From an uncultured Mycoplasmatota bacterium (GTDB lineage Bacteria > Bacillota_I > Bacilli_A > RF39 > UBA660), in contig USFG01000001.1 of NCBI GenBank assembly GCA_900553855.1, forward strand, positions 124,001-188,000: a stretch of DNA of 64,000 bases, in the 5' to 3' direction. Below, in pieces: positions 1-8,444 of this stretch. The position numbers were made by a program, and so were the translations under genes. Under the pieces are notes generated by a model. That model saw only the letters and a list, made by a program, of their open reading frames with translations, had not been told where the DNA came from and searched no databases. The first letter of the stretch is position 1, and every line of letters begins with the position of its first letter.

Positions 1-1560
1 GAACTTGGTCAACCTATGCATGCTTTTGATTCAAGAGTTGTTAAAGATATTGAGGTTGGACTTGCTAATGATTTTGATACTTATACTACTTTAGATGGAG
101 TTCAAAGAAAACTTACTAAAGATGATTTAATGATTAAGAACGATGGTGAGTATTTTGCAATTGCAGGAGTAATGGGCGGATTAGATAGCGAAATATTAGA
201 AGATACTGATTCAATCGTGTTAGAGTCTGCTACATTCGAGGCATCTACTGTTAGAAAAACTGCTGTTAGATTAGGTCTTAGAACTGAAGCAAGTGCAAGA
301 TACGAAAAGAGTTTAGATCCTAATATGGCAATTACAGCTGCTAGAAGATTTATTAAGTTGTTATTTGATGAAAATCCAGATGCAGAATATGGTTCTTGTA
401 TTACTGATGTATATCCTACAATTCAAAAAGAAAATGAGATTATATTAGATAAAAATTATTTATATAAATATATGGGATTTAATATTAGTGATGAGTTAGT
501 TATAAATATTTTACAATCTTTAGATTTTATTGTTAAAAATACACCTAATGAATTTAAAATAACTGTTCCAACATTTAGGTCAACAAAAGATATAACAATT
601 GCCGCTGATGTAATTGAAGAAATTTCAAGAATGTATGGATATGAAAATTTTGAACATGTACCACTTAAGATGGCTATGAGTTTTGGAAATCCAGAAAAAA
701 CTTATGATTTAGAGTATAAAGTTAAGTATTTACTTGCTACTAAATATAATTTACACGAGATTCATTCTTATTTATGGAATAAGACTTCATTCTTAAAGAA
801 AATAAATGTTGATGTTCAAAATGTTAAATTATTAGGTAAAAATGATGATAATATTTTAAGAAATGATTTAAATTTAAGCTTATTAGAAGCAAGTGTTAAT
901 AATTCAAATAATTATGATAAATTTGGAATATTCGAGATAGGTACTATTATTGATGATAATAAGTCAAAGAGACATTTAAATATATTATTATGTGATAGTA
1001 TGAATGAAGAGGCTAATCTTTATTATCAGTTAAAAGATATTGTTAAGTATTTATTTAAGTCAGTTAAAAATGTAGATGTTAAATTCGAACTTGGTTTAAA
1101 TAGAGAATATTATATTAAAGATTTAACCTTAGATGTTATTGTTGATAATGTTGTAGTTGGAAAGATTAGTGTATTTAACAAGAATATCGCTAAAGAGATT
1201 GGTAAGAAAAAGACTTATGTTTGTGCTGATATAGATTTTGATTTATTTGAAGAAATTGATGATAAACAATATATTTATGAAGATGTAAGTAAGTATCCAA
1301 GTGTAATTCTTGATTACACTATTACTGTAAAAAATAATACTTTATATAATGATGTTGAAGAAATACTTGATAGATTTAGTGATGACTTAATTATAAAGAG
1401 AAGTTTAAAAGATATTTATGATAATGGAGAAAATAAAAACATAACTATTAGTTATGTGGTTGGCTCTAAAGATCATACTTTAAGTAATGATGAACTAGCT
1501 AATTTCAAAAATAAATTTATTTCTTATGTTAGAGGACATAATTTGAATATTAATGAATAA
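1..1560 (+). CDS. pheT: Phenylalanyl-tRNA synthetase beta subunit (5' partial)
   Basis: Beta subunit of the PheS2-PheT2 enzyme that charges tRNA-Phe in the cytoplasm. The frame is open from base 1 and begins inside the B3/4 editing domain with the typical ELGQPMHAFD stretch, so the gene starts upstream of the window and the ATG at 16 is internal. The FAIAGVMGG and LRTEASARYEKSLDP motifs of B3/4 follow, then B5 and the core aminoacylation-like fold. The C-terminal anticodon-binding (FDX-ACB) domain covers about the last 95 residues (KYPSVILDYTITV onward). pheS is expected just upstream but is not in view. A convergent terminator follows the stop. Confidence 0.97.
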   Translation, partial: ELGQPMHAFDSRVVKDIEVGLANDFDTYTTLDGVQRKLTKDDLMIKNDGEYFAIAGVMGGLDSEILEDTDSIVLESATFEASTVRKTAVRLGLRTEASARYEKSLDPNMAITAARRFIKLLFDENPDAEYGSCITDVYPTIQKENEIILDKNYLYKYMGFNISDELVINILQSLDFIVKNTPNEFKITVPTFRSTKDITIAADVIEEISRMYGYENFEHVPLKMAMSFGNPEKTYDLEYKVKYLLATKYNLHEIHSYLWNKTSFLKKINVDVQNVKLLGKNDDNILRNDLNLSLLEASVNNSNNYDKFGIFEIGTIIDDNKSKRHLNILLCDSMNEEANLYYQLKDIVKYLFKSVKNVDVKFELGLNREYYIKDLTLDVIVDNVVVGKISVFNKNIAKEIGKKKTYVCADIDFDLFEEIDDKQYIYEDVSKYPSVILDYTITVKNNTLYNDVEEILDRFSDDLIIKRSLKDIYDNGENKNITISYVVGSKDHTLSNDELANFKNKFISYVRGHNLNINE

Positions 1561-1563
1561 AAA

Positions 1564-1597
1564 AATAATCTATGATTTAGTTCATAGGTTATTTTTT
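1564..1597. terminator. Bidirectional terminator between pheT and rnr
   Basis: The arms AATAATCTATGA and TCATAGGTTATT pair along their full length with one G-T wobble. The hairpin has A-runs on the left and T-runs on the right, so it can stop both convergent genes. The right arm contains the end of rnr. Confidence 0.8.
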
Positions 1598-4534
1598 GTT
1601 TGGTTTTTGAGTTAATACTTTTCCTCTTGATGCAAGATTCTTTCGTTTATAATTTAAGTTAAATTCAATATCACCGGAAAATTCATCTATGTTAATCATT
1701 GTGATATTTACTTCGTTTCCAATCTTATATGTTTCACCAGTGTAACGTCCTCTTAAGAAACGTTTTTTAGTTTTAGAAATTAAATCAAATGTGTCTCCAT
1801 TTATGTTATTAAAGTAAATAATACCTTCAATTCCTTCTTCAGTTTTAATTTCTAAGTGTTCTCCTAAGATCATTTGAATTGTGGCATTATAGCTAGTTCC
1901 AATTTGTTCTTTTAAAGAGTCTAATAAGATTAATTTAGCGGCTTCATTTTCAGCTTGATCATATAATCTTTCTTTACGTGTTGCTTCTCTGGCAATTTCA
2001 TCAATTTCCATTTTCTTTAAAGCATATTCTTTTTTAGGAATATTTGTTTCGTATTTTACTGGTTTGTAATTATCTCTTATTATTAATTCATCTGTATCGT
2101 ATAGTTCAAATAGATCATCTAAGCATTCATGAACTATAAAATCTGCTATTCTTCTAATTGGACTTGTAAAGTGTGTATAAATTGGTAAATCTAGTGCCCA
2201 ATGCATTCCTTCTGTTGTTGTATATTTAGCTCGTTTAAATGTTTGAAGTATTAGATTGCAAATTAAATCAACTTGAGAATTATTAAATTTTTGAGCTTCT
2301 TTAATTATTTTTTTAACAATTCTTGGATCTTTTTCAATTTCTTTTCTATCAATATGTATTCCTAAATCTTCTAATAGACTACATAATGCGTAAATTTTTT
2401 GTTTATCACTTTCTTCATGAACACGATATATTCCAGGCATTGGTGAATTTTTTAGAAGTGTTCCTATTTCAGTGTTTGCAAGTATCATTAGTATTTCAAT
2501 CATTTTTTGGGCTGGTCCACGTTCTTCTTCAACTAATGTTACATTATTATTACTATCAATATTTACCTCATGTTTAACAGCATTAAGTTCTAGTAAGCCT
2601 TCTTTTTCCTTTTTGTCCCATATTTTATCTGTAATTTCTTTCATTGGAGTTATATCTTTAACAAATGGTTCATATCCTTCTGGAGTAACTTCATTTTCTA
2701 TGATACTATTAACATCGTCATATGTCATTTTCTTTTTAGAATTAATAACTGATTTGCATACTTTGGAATTTACAATATTTCCTTCTTGGTCTATTTCAAT
2801 AATTGCAGTTTTAGTTAATCTATCAACACCTTCATTTAATGAACAGATTCCGTTTGCAAGTTTTGGATGAAACATGTGAATTGCTGTGTTAAGCATATAA
2901 AGGGTAAAATCTCTTTGAATTGCTTCATTATAAATTGCTGTTCCTTTTTTTACGTAATGATTTGGTTCGGCAATACTTACAGTAATTTGATAATTTCCGT
3001 TAGGAAGAATTTCAATTCCAACGGCATCATCCATATCCTTTGTAGATATTCCATCAATTGTAAAGATTGTTTTATCTCTAAAATCGTGATTTTTTCTAGA
3101 CTCAATATCACTATTAGATACTTTATCAGGAATATTTTTGATTTCTTCATATACTTCTTCACAGTAGTCAGGATTACATTCATGTTCAATTGCAATTAAA
3201 GCTAGAGCTGGGCTTAAGTTAGTATCTGTTAATATGATTCTATCACTAACTAGATGACAGTTAAAACCATCGTTTATTTTTTCTTTATCTGGTTTAACTA
3301 ATATATAATCTCCATTTAATAAATTTTTAAGTTCATTCTTATTTACTCGTAAGTTTAATACACCTTTAACATTATGTGGAACTAATATTTTTTTACCATC
3401 TTTTTCTTTTACTTCACAAAGAACGGGAGATGATGCTCTTTCAATTATTTTAATTACTTTTCCTTCTTTTGGTTTTTTATTTGTGTTTAGATAATATATT
3501 ACTTCATCGTTTGGTAAAGCACCATTTATTGTTTCTTTATTTAGCATCAAATTAGTTCCATCATCAAGAACTAAATAGGGATTTCCTTTAGCACTACTTT
3601 GAATTTTGCCAATGCGATAATCAGTTGGCATTAACTTATAAATACCATCTAATTCGAAAATAATACCTTCATCTTCAAGAATAGATATTAAATTATCTGC
3701 TGATATTGAATTTGGTGGAGTAATTTTATTAATAATTTTGGTTAATTCTGATTTATTTGATTCTTTTTGATTAGTGTAATATTCTTTAACATTTTTAATT
3801 AATTCAGTTAAAAAGTTTCGAGCAATTAATGTATTTAGTGGTAACTCAATTATTTGATTATTAAATAAATTTATATATTCATTTTCTGTTTCATAAATAA
3901 TAACTTCTTTGATTAATTCATCTATTATATCGTGTATTTTAGTTTGAATATCTGTTAATTTAATTATTTTTAAAACAAAATTATTTATATTTACCATTTT
4001 AGTATTTTTTATAAAATCAATTAATTTAGTATAATCTTTAATATTAGATGATCTTAATTCTTTAATTAATTCTTTTTCTTGATTATCATTAAGAGATATG
4101 TATAAAATATTATCTTTTTCAAATATAATTTTATTTTGCTTTAAAAATAATAAAATATCATTAATAGTTTTGTTAAAGCCAGTGTAATTTAAAAGATACG
4201 AAAATAAATCTTTTTTAGGGATTGTTTCATTATTAATATTCATATTAAAGTTACTAATAAGTTCAGCATTAATTAGATTTGGATTTTCCTTTAATTTAAG
4301 TTCTAGTTCTTTTTCATTAGTATATTCTTTAAATAATTTATATTTATCATTATAATAATAAATTATTCCATTAGATTCTAATAAATTAATTAGACTATCT
4401 ATGTTGACATTTAAGTTATTACTATTAGATAAATATTTTTTTAATTTACTTAAAGTAACGTTATTTTCTGATTTAAAAAAGTATATTAAATCCTTAGCTA
4501 AATTATTAATTAAATTCATTTTATTTTCGTACAT
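1589..4534 (-). CDS. rnr: Ribonuclease R with extended winged-helix N-terminus
   Basis: 3'-to-5' exoribonuclease of the RNB family that degrades structured RNA. At 981 residues it is about 200 longer than B. subtilis RNase R. Seen here: cold-shock domains after residue about 305, the RNB core with TIDGISTKDMDDA near residue 492 (the DxxxxxxxDxDD metal site written as D...DMDDA), SNGICSLNEGVDRL-like motifs, THFTSPIRR, and a C-terminal S1 domain followed by a basic tail. The N-terminal 300 residues hold four spaced units resembling winged helices (residues about 51-67, 129-147, 203-223, 283-301), each with a short 'GII-x-YKL' type wing. The ATG is preceded by AAAGGGTGG. A second in-frame ATG lies five codons in. 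Confidence 0.93.
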   Translation of the reverse strand: MYENKMNLINNLAKDLIYFFKSENNVTLSKLKKYLSNSNNLNVNIDSLINLLESNGIIYYYNDKYKLFKEYTNEKELELKLKENPNLINAELISNFNMNINNETIPKKDLFSYLLNYTGFNKTINDILLFLKQNKIIFEKDNILYISLNDNQEKELIKELRSSNIKDYTKLIDFIKNTKMVNINNFVLKIIKLTDIQTKIHDIIDELIKEVIIYETENEYINLFNNQIIELPLNTLIARNFLTELIKNVKEYYTNQKESNKSELTKIINKITPPNSISADNLISILEDEGIIFELDGIYKLMPTDYRIGKIQSSAKGNPYLVLDDGTNLMLNKETINGALPNDEVIYYLNTNKKPKEGKVIKIIERASSPVLCEVKEKDGKKILVPHNVKGVLNLRVNKNELKNLLNGDYILVKPDKEKINDGFNCHLVSDRIILTDTNLSPALALIAIEHECNPDYCEEVYEEIKNIPDKVSNSDIESRKNHDFRDKTIFTIDGISTKDMDDAVGIEILPNGNYQITVSIAEPNHYVKKGTAIYNEAIQRDFTLYMLNTAIHMFHPKLANGICSLNEGVDRLTKTAIIEIDQEGNIVNSKVCKSVINSKKKMTYDDVNSIIENEVTPEGYEPFVKDITPMKEITDKIWDKKEKEGLLELNAVKHEVNIDSNNNVTLVEEERGPAQKMIEILMILANTEIGTLLKNSPMPGIYRVHEESDKQKIYALCSLLEDLGIHIDRKEIEKDPRIVKKIIKEAQKFNNSQVDLICNLILQTFKRAKYTTTEGMHWALDLPIYTHFTSPIRRIADFIVHECLDDLFELYDTDELIIRDNYKPVKYETNIPKKEYALKKMEIDEIAREATRKERLYDQAENEAAKLILLDSLKEQIGTSYNATIQMILGEHLEIKTEEGIEGIIYFNNINGDTFDLISKTKKRFLRGRYTGETYKIGNEVNITMINIDEFSGDIEFNLNYKRKNLASRGKVLTQKPNKK

Positions 4535-4666
4535 TATTTACCACCCTTTACAATTATTAAAACACAATAAATTTATTATGTAAATTAAAAATCTTAAAAA
4601 ATTTTAATTTGATTTTTTTGAGTTAATTTGTTAGAATTTAATTAGAAAGATATTAACAGGTGTTAT

Positions 4667-5638
4667 ATGAAAAGTATAGGAGATAATTTAAAGTTATTTA
4701 GATTAAGATGTAATTTATCATTAACTGATGCTGGTAGTAAAGTGGGGTTATCTGCTCCGGGGTTGTTAAAATATGAAAGAAATAAAGTCAATCATTCTTT
4801 AGATAAATTAAATAAGCTTGCTGATATATATAATGTTACTTTAGATGATATTTTAAGAGTTGATGATACAGCGTCAATTAAGTTTACTAATTTAAGAGTT
4901 GGTACTAGTGTTAGTGAAGCAAAGATAGAAAAAATTAAATCTTTAATTCAAAATAAAGTTGACAATTATTTTGAATTATTAAATAAGTCAAATATTAAGT
5001 TAGTTAATAAATTTGGGGTTCATATTATTAATACAGTTAATGAGTCAGAAAGTTTGGCTACTAAGTTAAGGATATTTTTTCAAATCCCTATTAATGAACC
5101 TATTTATAATCTAATTTATTTGTTAGAACAACATGACATTATTGTTTTAACTTTGGATAAATCAAGCGTTACGGAAGGATTTATTGGATTTTATGAAAAT
5201 ATTAACAATATTCCAGTTATTATTGTTCCTAAAGAATATGATGGTTATTCTCAAAGATTTAATGTGGCTAAGTTTTTAGGTGAACTATTAATTATTTCTA
5301 ATGAGAGTAATAAATCTAATTTAACTGATGCATTTGCCTTATCTTTACTTGTTCCAACTAAATCTTTAATTAATGAATTTGGAGAAAATAGAAAAAAAAT
5401 TAATTTTGAAGAAATTGATATTTTTAGTAAAGTTTATAGGGTAAGTTATAAGAATATAATTAAAAAGTTAGAGATTAGTAATATAATAACTAGTAGTAAT
5501 GCGAAATATTTGAATATTTATATAAATAAAGAAAATAAAAAAGAACAATATTTTATGGAAGAAGCTTTAAATTATAATAAAATGCTTTATAAATTAAATG
5601 CTTTAGATATTATAAGTGATGTAAGTAGCTATTTATAG
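4667..5638 (+). CDS. XRE-family regulator with degenerate ImmA/IrrE-like domain
   Basis: Residues 1-65 form a Cro/C1-type helix-turn-helix (SLTDAGSKVGLSAPGLLKYER). Residues about 130-260 look like an ImmA/IrrE (DUF955) metallopeptidase fold, including the later DAFALSLLVP element that matches the usual EFAxxLLMP. The expected zinc motif HExxH is replaced by KFLGE at residues about 202-206 (context QRFNVAKFLGELL), so catalysis by the usual route is unlikely. Known relatives sense stress and cleave or bind repressors; here a non-catalytic sensor-repressor role is inferred. It is monocistronic, between divergent rnr and the rplM promoter. Confidence 0.75.
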   Translation: MKSIGDNLKLFRLRCNLSLTDAGSKVGLSAPGLLKYERNKVNHSLDKLNKLADIYNVTLDDILRVDDTASIKFTNLRVGTSVSEAKIEKIKSLIQNKVDNYFELLNKSNIKLVNKFGVHIINTVNESESLATKLRIFFQIPINEPIYNLIYLLEQHDIIVLTLDKSSVTEGFIGFYENINNIPVIIVPKEYDGYSQRFNVAKFLGELLIISNESNKSNLTDAFALSLLVPTKSLINEFGENRKKINFEEIDIFSKVYRVSYKNIIKKLEISNIITSSNAKYLNIYINKENKKEQYFMEEALNYNKMLYKLNALDIISDVSSYL

Positions 5639-5679
5639 TTACTTTTTTGGGTTTTGGCTAAAATATTATTATGTTTTTC

Positions 5680-5708
5680 TTGACTTTTAGGTAAGGATCT
5701 CATATAAT
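5680..5708 (+). promoter_or_regulatory. Promoter of rplM-rpsI
   Basis: TTGACT at 5680-5685 and a perfect TATAAT at 5703-5708 are 17 bases apart. It is one of the best sigma-A promoters in the window and sits about 80 bases before rplM. Confidence 0.8.
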
Positions 5709-5726
5709 TCATATTGGTACATTTTT

Positions 5727-5770
5727 ATTGGTTACTGATTTTTATGTGGGTGATAATTGAAGTAATTGAT
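5727..5770 (+). promoter_or_regulatory. Possible ribosomal protein leader stem before rplM
   Basis: ATTGGTTACT (5727-5736) can pair fully, with G-U pairs, with AGTAATTGAT (5761-5770). This encloses a 24-base loop and ends right at the AAAGGAAGGA ribosome binding site of rplM. Many Bacillota have an L13 leader here. I see the stem but cannot confirm the family consensus. Confidence 0.4.
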
Positions 5771-5790
5771 AAAGGAAGGATTTAAGAAAT

Positions 5791-6222
5791 ATGAAAACAT
5801 TTATGCAAACTAAAGAAACTGTTGATCGTAAGTGGTATGTTATTGATGCTGCTGGTAAACCTCTAGGTAGAGTTGCTACTAAAGCTGCTCATATTTTAAG
5901 AGGAAAAAATAAACCTACTTTTACTCCTCATATTGATTGTGGAGATTATGTTATCATTATTAATGCTGGTCAAGTTAAGTTAACTGGTAACAAATTAAAT
6001 GATAAGATGTATTACAATCATTCTGGATTCCCAGGAGGACTTAGAGAAAGAAACGCTATGACTATGATTGAAAAATATCCAGTTGAAATGGTAGAAAGAG
6101 CTGTTAAGGGTATGCTTCCTAATGGACCATTAGGTAGAGATATGTACCGTAAGTTATTTGTGTATGCTGATGATAAACATAATCATGCTGCTCAGAAACC
6201 TACAACTATAACTATTGATTAG
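5791..6222 (+). CDS. rplM: Large ribosomal subunit protein uL13
   Basis: Structural protein of the 50S subunit. The 143-residue length is standard. It shows WYVIDAAGKPLGRVAT near the N-terminus, the HSGFPGGLR loop, and the AVKGMLPNGPLGR motif that marks L13. The ribosome binding site is AAAGGAAGG. It is followed 11 bases later by rpsI in the conserved L13-S9 operon with its own strong promoter. Confidence 0.98.
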   Translation: MKTFMQTKETVDRKWYVIDAAGKPLGRVATKAAHILRGKNKPTFTPHIDCGDYVIIINAGQVKLTGNKLNDKMYYNHSGFPGGLRERNAMTMIEKYPVEMVERAVKGMLPNGPLGRDMYRKLFVYADDKHNHAAQKPTTITID

Positions 6223-6233
6223 GAGGATTAAGG

Positions 6234-6644
6234 ATGAAAGAAATTACTGCTACAGGTAGAAGAAAAAGATCAGTTGCTCAAATTAGAATGACTGCTGGTA
6301 AAGGTAATATTACTGTTAATGGAAAAAATATCGATGAATATATGCCTTATGGAACTTTAGTTCTTGATGTTAAACAACCATTAGTTTTAACTAATAACGA
6401 AAATACTTTTGATATTGTTGTTAAAGTTAATGGCGGTGGATTCTCTGGACAAGCTGGTGCAATTAGACTTGCTATTGCTAAAGCTTTAAAAGAATATGAT
6501 AAAGATTCTGATCAAAACAGAGATGATGCTTATGGTAAAGTGTTAAGAGCTAACGGATTCTTAACTCGTGATCCAAGAGTTAAAGAACGTAAAAAATATG
6601 GTCTTAAAAAGGCCAGAAGAGCCCCACAATTCTCAAAAAGATAG
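6234..6644 (+). CDS. rpsI: Small ribosomal subunit protein uS9
   Basis: 30S subunit protein whose basic C-terminal tail reaches the P-site tRNA. The 136 residues include TGRRKRSVAQIRM at the N-terminus, GGGFSGQAGAIRLAIAKAL in the middle, and the invariant tail ending RAPQFSKR. It has an AGGAGGATTAAGG ribosome binding site and is the second gene of the L13-S9 operon, closed by a terminator. Confidence 0.98.
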   Translation: MKEITATGRRKRSVAQIRMTAGKGNITVNGKNIDEYMPYGTLVLDVKQPLVLTNNENTFDIVVKVNGGGFSGQAGAIRLAIAKALKEYDKDSDQNRDDAYGKVLRANGFLTRDPRVKERKKYGLKKARRAPQFSKR

Positions 6645-6663
6645 GTTTTATATTACAGTTTTA

Positions 6664-6694
6664 TCTCATAAACTTAGTGTTTATGAGATTTTTA
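6664..6694 (+). terminator. Terminator after rpsI
   Basis: Perfect 10-bp stem TCTCATAAAC / GTTTATGAGA with a 5-base loop, followed by a T-rich tract. Confidence 0.88.
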
Positions 6695-6707
6695 TTTGGT
6701 TAAATAA

Positions 6708-6737
6708 AAAACATATCTATTTTTTTAGATATGTTTA
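6708..6737 (-). terminator. Terminator for the small XRE gene
   Basis: AAACATATCT pairs with AGATATGTTT. Read on the minus strand it is followed by a T-run. It overlaps the stop codon of the minus-strand regulator and so backs onto the rpsI terminator. Confidence 0.7.
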
Positions 6738-6974
6738 ATCTTCTAAATTGTTAAAGTTAAATAGTTCATTGTTAAAAAATTCTTCTAATGAAATATTTAA
6801 TGCTTTACATATTTGATAAATTACAAAAGAACTTGGATTATTTATCCTACAGTTTATTAAATCCCTTAATGTTGAAGATGGAATTGTTGACATTTCGGAT
6901 AATTTATTTGGTGTAATATTTCTTTCACTACACAAATTAATTACTCTTTTGCTTATAGCTTCTTTAAATTTCAT
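6735..6974 (-). CDS. Small XRE-family transcriptional regulator
   Basis: A 79-residue protein that is essentially one Cro/C1 helix-turn-helix (NKLSEMSTIPSSTLRDLINCRINNPSSFVIYQICKALNIS, written here only as a region, residues about 22-65). There is no effector domain. The ribosome binding site is AAGGAG, 8 bases before the ATG. It is divergent from tilS, and the 144-base spacer holds inverted repeats that could be its operator. Local autoregulation is inferred. Confidence 0.8.
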   Translation of the reverse strand: MKFKEAISKRVINLCSERNITPNKLSEMSTIPSSTLRDLINCRINNPSSFVIYQICKALNISLEEFFNNELFNFNNLED

Positions 6975-7040
6975 ATTTGTATTCTCCTTACTTCTTTATT
7001 AGTATTTTACTTAATTTATTAAGGAATTATGCACGGATAC

Positions 7041-7096
7041 CCGTTTTACGGTTAATTTATTACTATCTTTACAAATTTTAGTAATTAAGGTAAACT
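7041..7096 (+). promoter_or_regulatory. tilS promoter with inverted repeats
   Basis: TTTACA (7068-7073) and TAAACT (7091-7096) are 17 bases apart. An inverted repeat ATTACTA (7059-7065) / TAGTAAT (7079-7085) straddles the -35 box. A second palindrome, CCGT-TTT-ACGG, lies at 7041-7051. Both are plausible operators for the divergent small XRE regulator. Confidence 0.5.
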
Positions 7097-7118
7097 ACTT
7101 ATTGAAATTGGAGGAAAT

Positions 7119-8444
7119 ATGGAAGAAGTTATTAACTATATTAAAAGTTTAAATATTAATTCTAATGTTGTTTTGGCTTGTTCTTATGGTCCTGATTCAA
7201 TGTGTTTGTTGGATATTTTAAACAAATTAGGAATTAAAGTAATAGTTGCACATGTAAATCATAAATTAAGGGAAGAATCTGATTTAGAATATGAATTATT
7301 AAAAAAATATTGTGAACAAAGTAAATTAGTTTTTGAAGGATTTGTAATTAATAATTATCCAAAGGGAAATGTTGAAAATATTGCTAGAATTAAAAGATAT
7401 GAATTTTTTGATAAAATAATTAAAAAGTACAAATCTGATTATTTATTTACTGCTCATCATGGTGATGATTTAATGGAAACTATTTTGATGAGAATTAGTA
7501 GAGGATCTTCTTTTAAAGGATATGCTGGATTTGAAATTAATAGTAAAGTTAATAATTATAATTTGGTTAGGCCTTTAATATTTGTTACTAAAGATGATAT
7601 AGATAATTATAATAAAATAAATAATATACCGTATGCAATTGATAAAACTAATTTAGAACTTGTTCATACTAGAAATATTTATAGACATAAAATATTACCT
7701 GAACTAAAAGAAATCAATCCAAAAATTCATAAAAAATTCATAAAGTTTAGCAATAATATAATTGATTATTATCATTATGTTGATGAAGAAGTAATTGGAT
7801 ATAAAAGTGTTCTTTATGATGATAAGAAGTATTTAGATATTAATGATGTTATTAATTTACCAAGTTTTATGGTTAGATTATTAATTCAGAAGATATTATT
7901 TGAAATATATGGTGATGATATTAGTTATATAGAAGATAAACATTTGGAACTAGTTTTAAATCTTATTTATAGTGATAAAGCTAATATGGTTGTTAATTTG
8001 ACTAAGGGAAAGTTAGCATATAAATTTTATAATAAGATTGAAATTAAAGATGAGGAAGAAATTAATAGTTATGATTATATTCTTGAAGATGAGTTAGATC
8101 TTAGTTTGGGTAAAATATTTAAAGTATATTCAACTGATATTGTTAAAAGTAATTATATTATCAGACTAAATTCGAGTGATATTAAGAAGCCAATTCATGT
8201 TAGATCTAGAAAATTTGGTGACAGGATTGAACTTAAAAATGGTAGTAAAAAAGTTGGTGAGATTTTAAGTGAAGCTAAGATTAACAAATTAGATAGAGAT
8301 AGGTATCCGATAGTTTGTGATGATGATGGAAAAATTTTGTGGATACCTGGTGTTAAAAAGAGTAAATTTGATAGGCAAATTAATGAAGAGTATGATATAA
8401 TAATCAAGTATATAAAAAAGGAGAATAATGATGAAAAAAAATAA
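7119..8444 (+). CDS. tilS: tRNA(Ile)-lysidine synthase
   Basis: Makes lysidine at C34 of the tRNA that reads AUA, an essential step in most bacteria. An N-type ATP pyrophosphatase domain fills residues about 15-200, with substrate-binding and TilS C-terminal domains to 441. The PP-loop reads SYGPDS at residues 22-27, where most TilS have SGGxDS; the Asp and final Ser remain. HVNHKLREES and TAHHGDDLMETILMRISRGS are also typical. The ribosome binding site is GGAGG. The 3' end overlaps ftsH, the usual tilS-ftsH neighbour pair (hpt, often between them, is absent). Confidence 0.94.
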   Translation: MEEVINYIKSLNINSNVVLACSYGPDSMCLLDILNKLGIKVIVAHVNHKLREESDLEYELLKKYCEQSKLVFEGFVINNYPKGNVENIARIKRYEFFDKIIKKYKSDYLFTAHHGDDLMETILMRISRGSSFKGYAGFEINSKVNNYNLVRPLIFVTKDDIDNYNKINNIPYAIDKTNLELVHTRNIYRHKILPELKEINPKIHKKFIKFSNNIIDYYHYVDEEVIGYKSVLYDDKKYLDINDVINLPSFMVRLLIQKILFEIYGDDISYIEDKHLELVLNLIYSDKANMVVNLTKGKLAYKFYNKIEIKDEEEINSYDYILEDELDLSLGKIFKVYSTDIVKSNYIIRLNSSDIKKPIHVRSRKFGDRIELKNGSKKVGEILSEAKINKLDRDRYPIVCDDDGKILWIPGVKKSKFDRQINEEYDIIIKYIKKENNDEKK

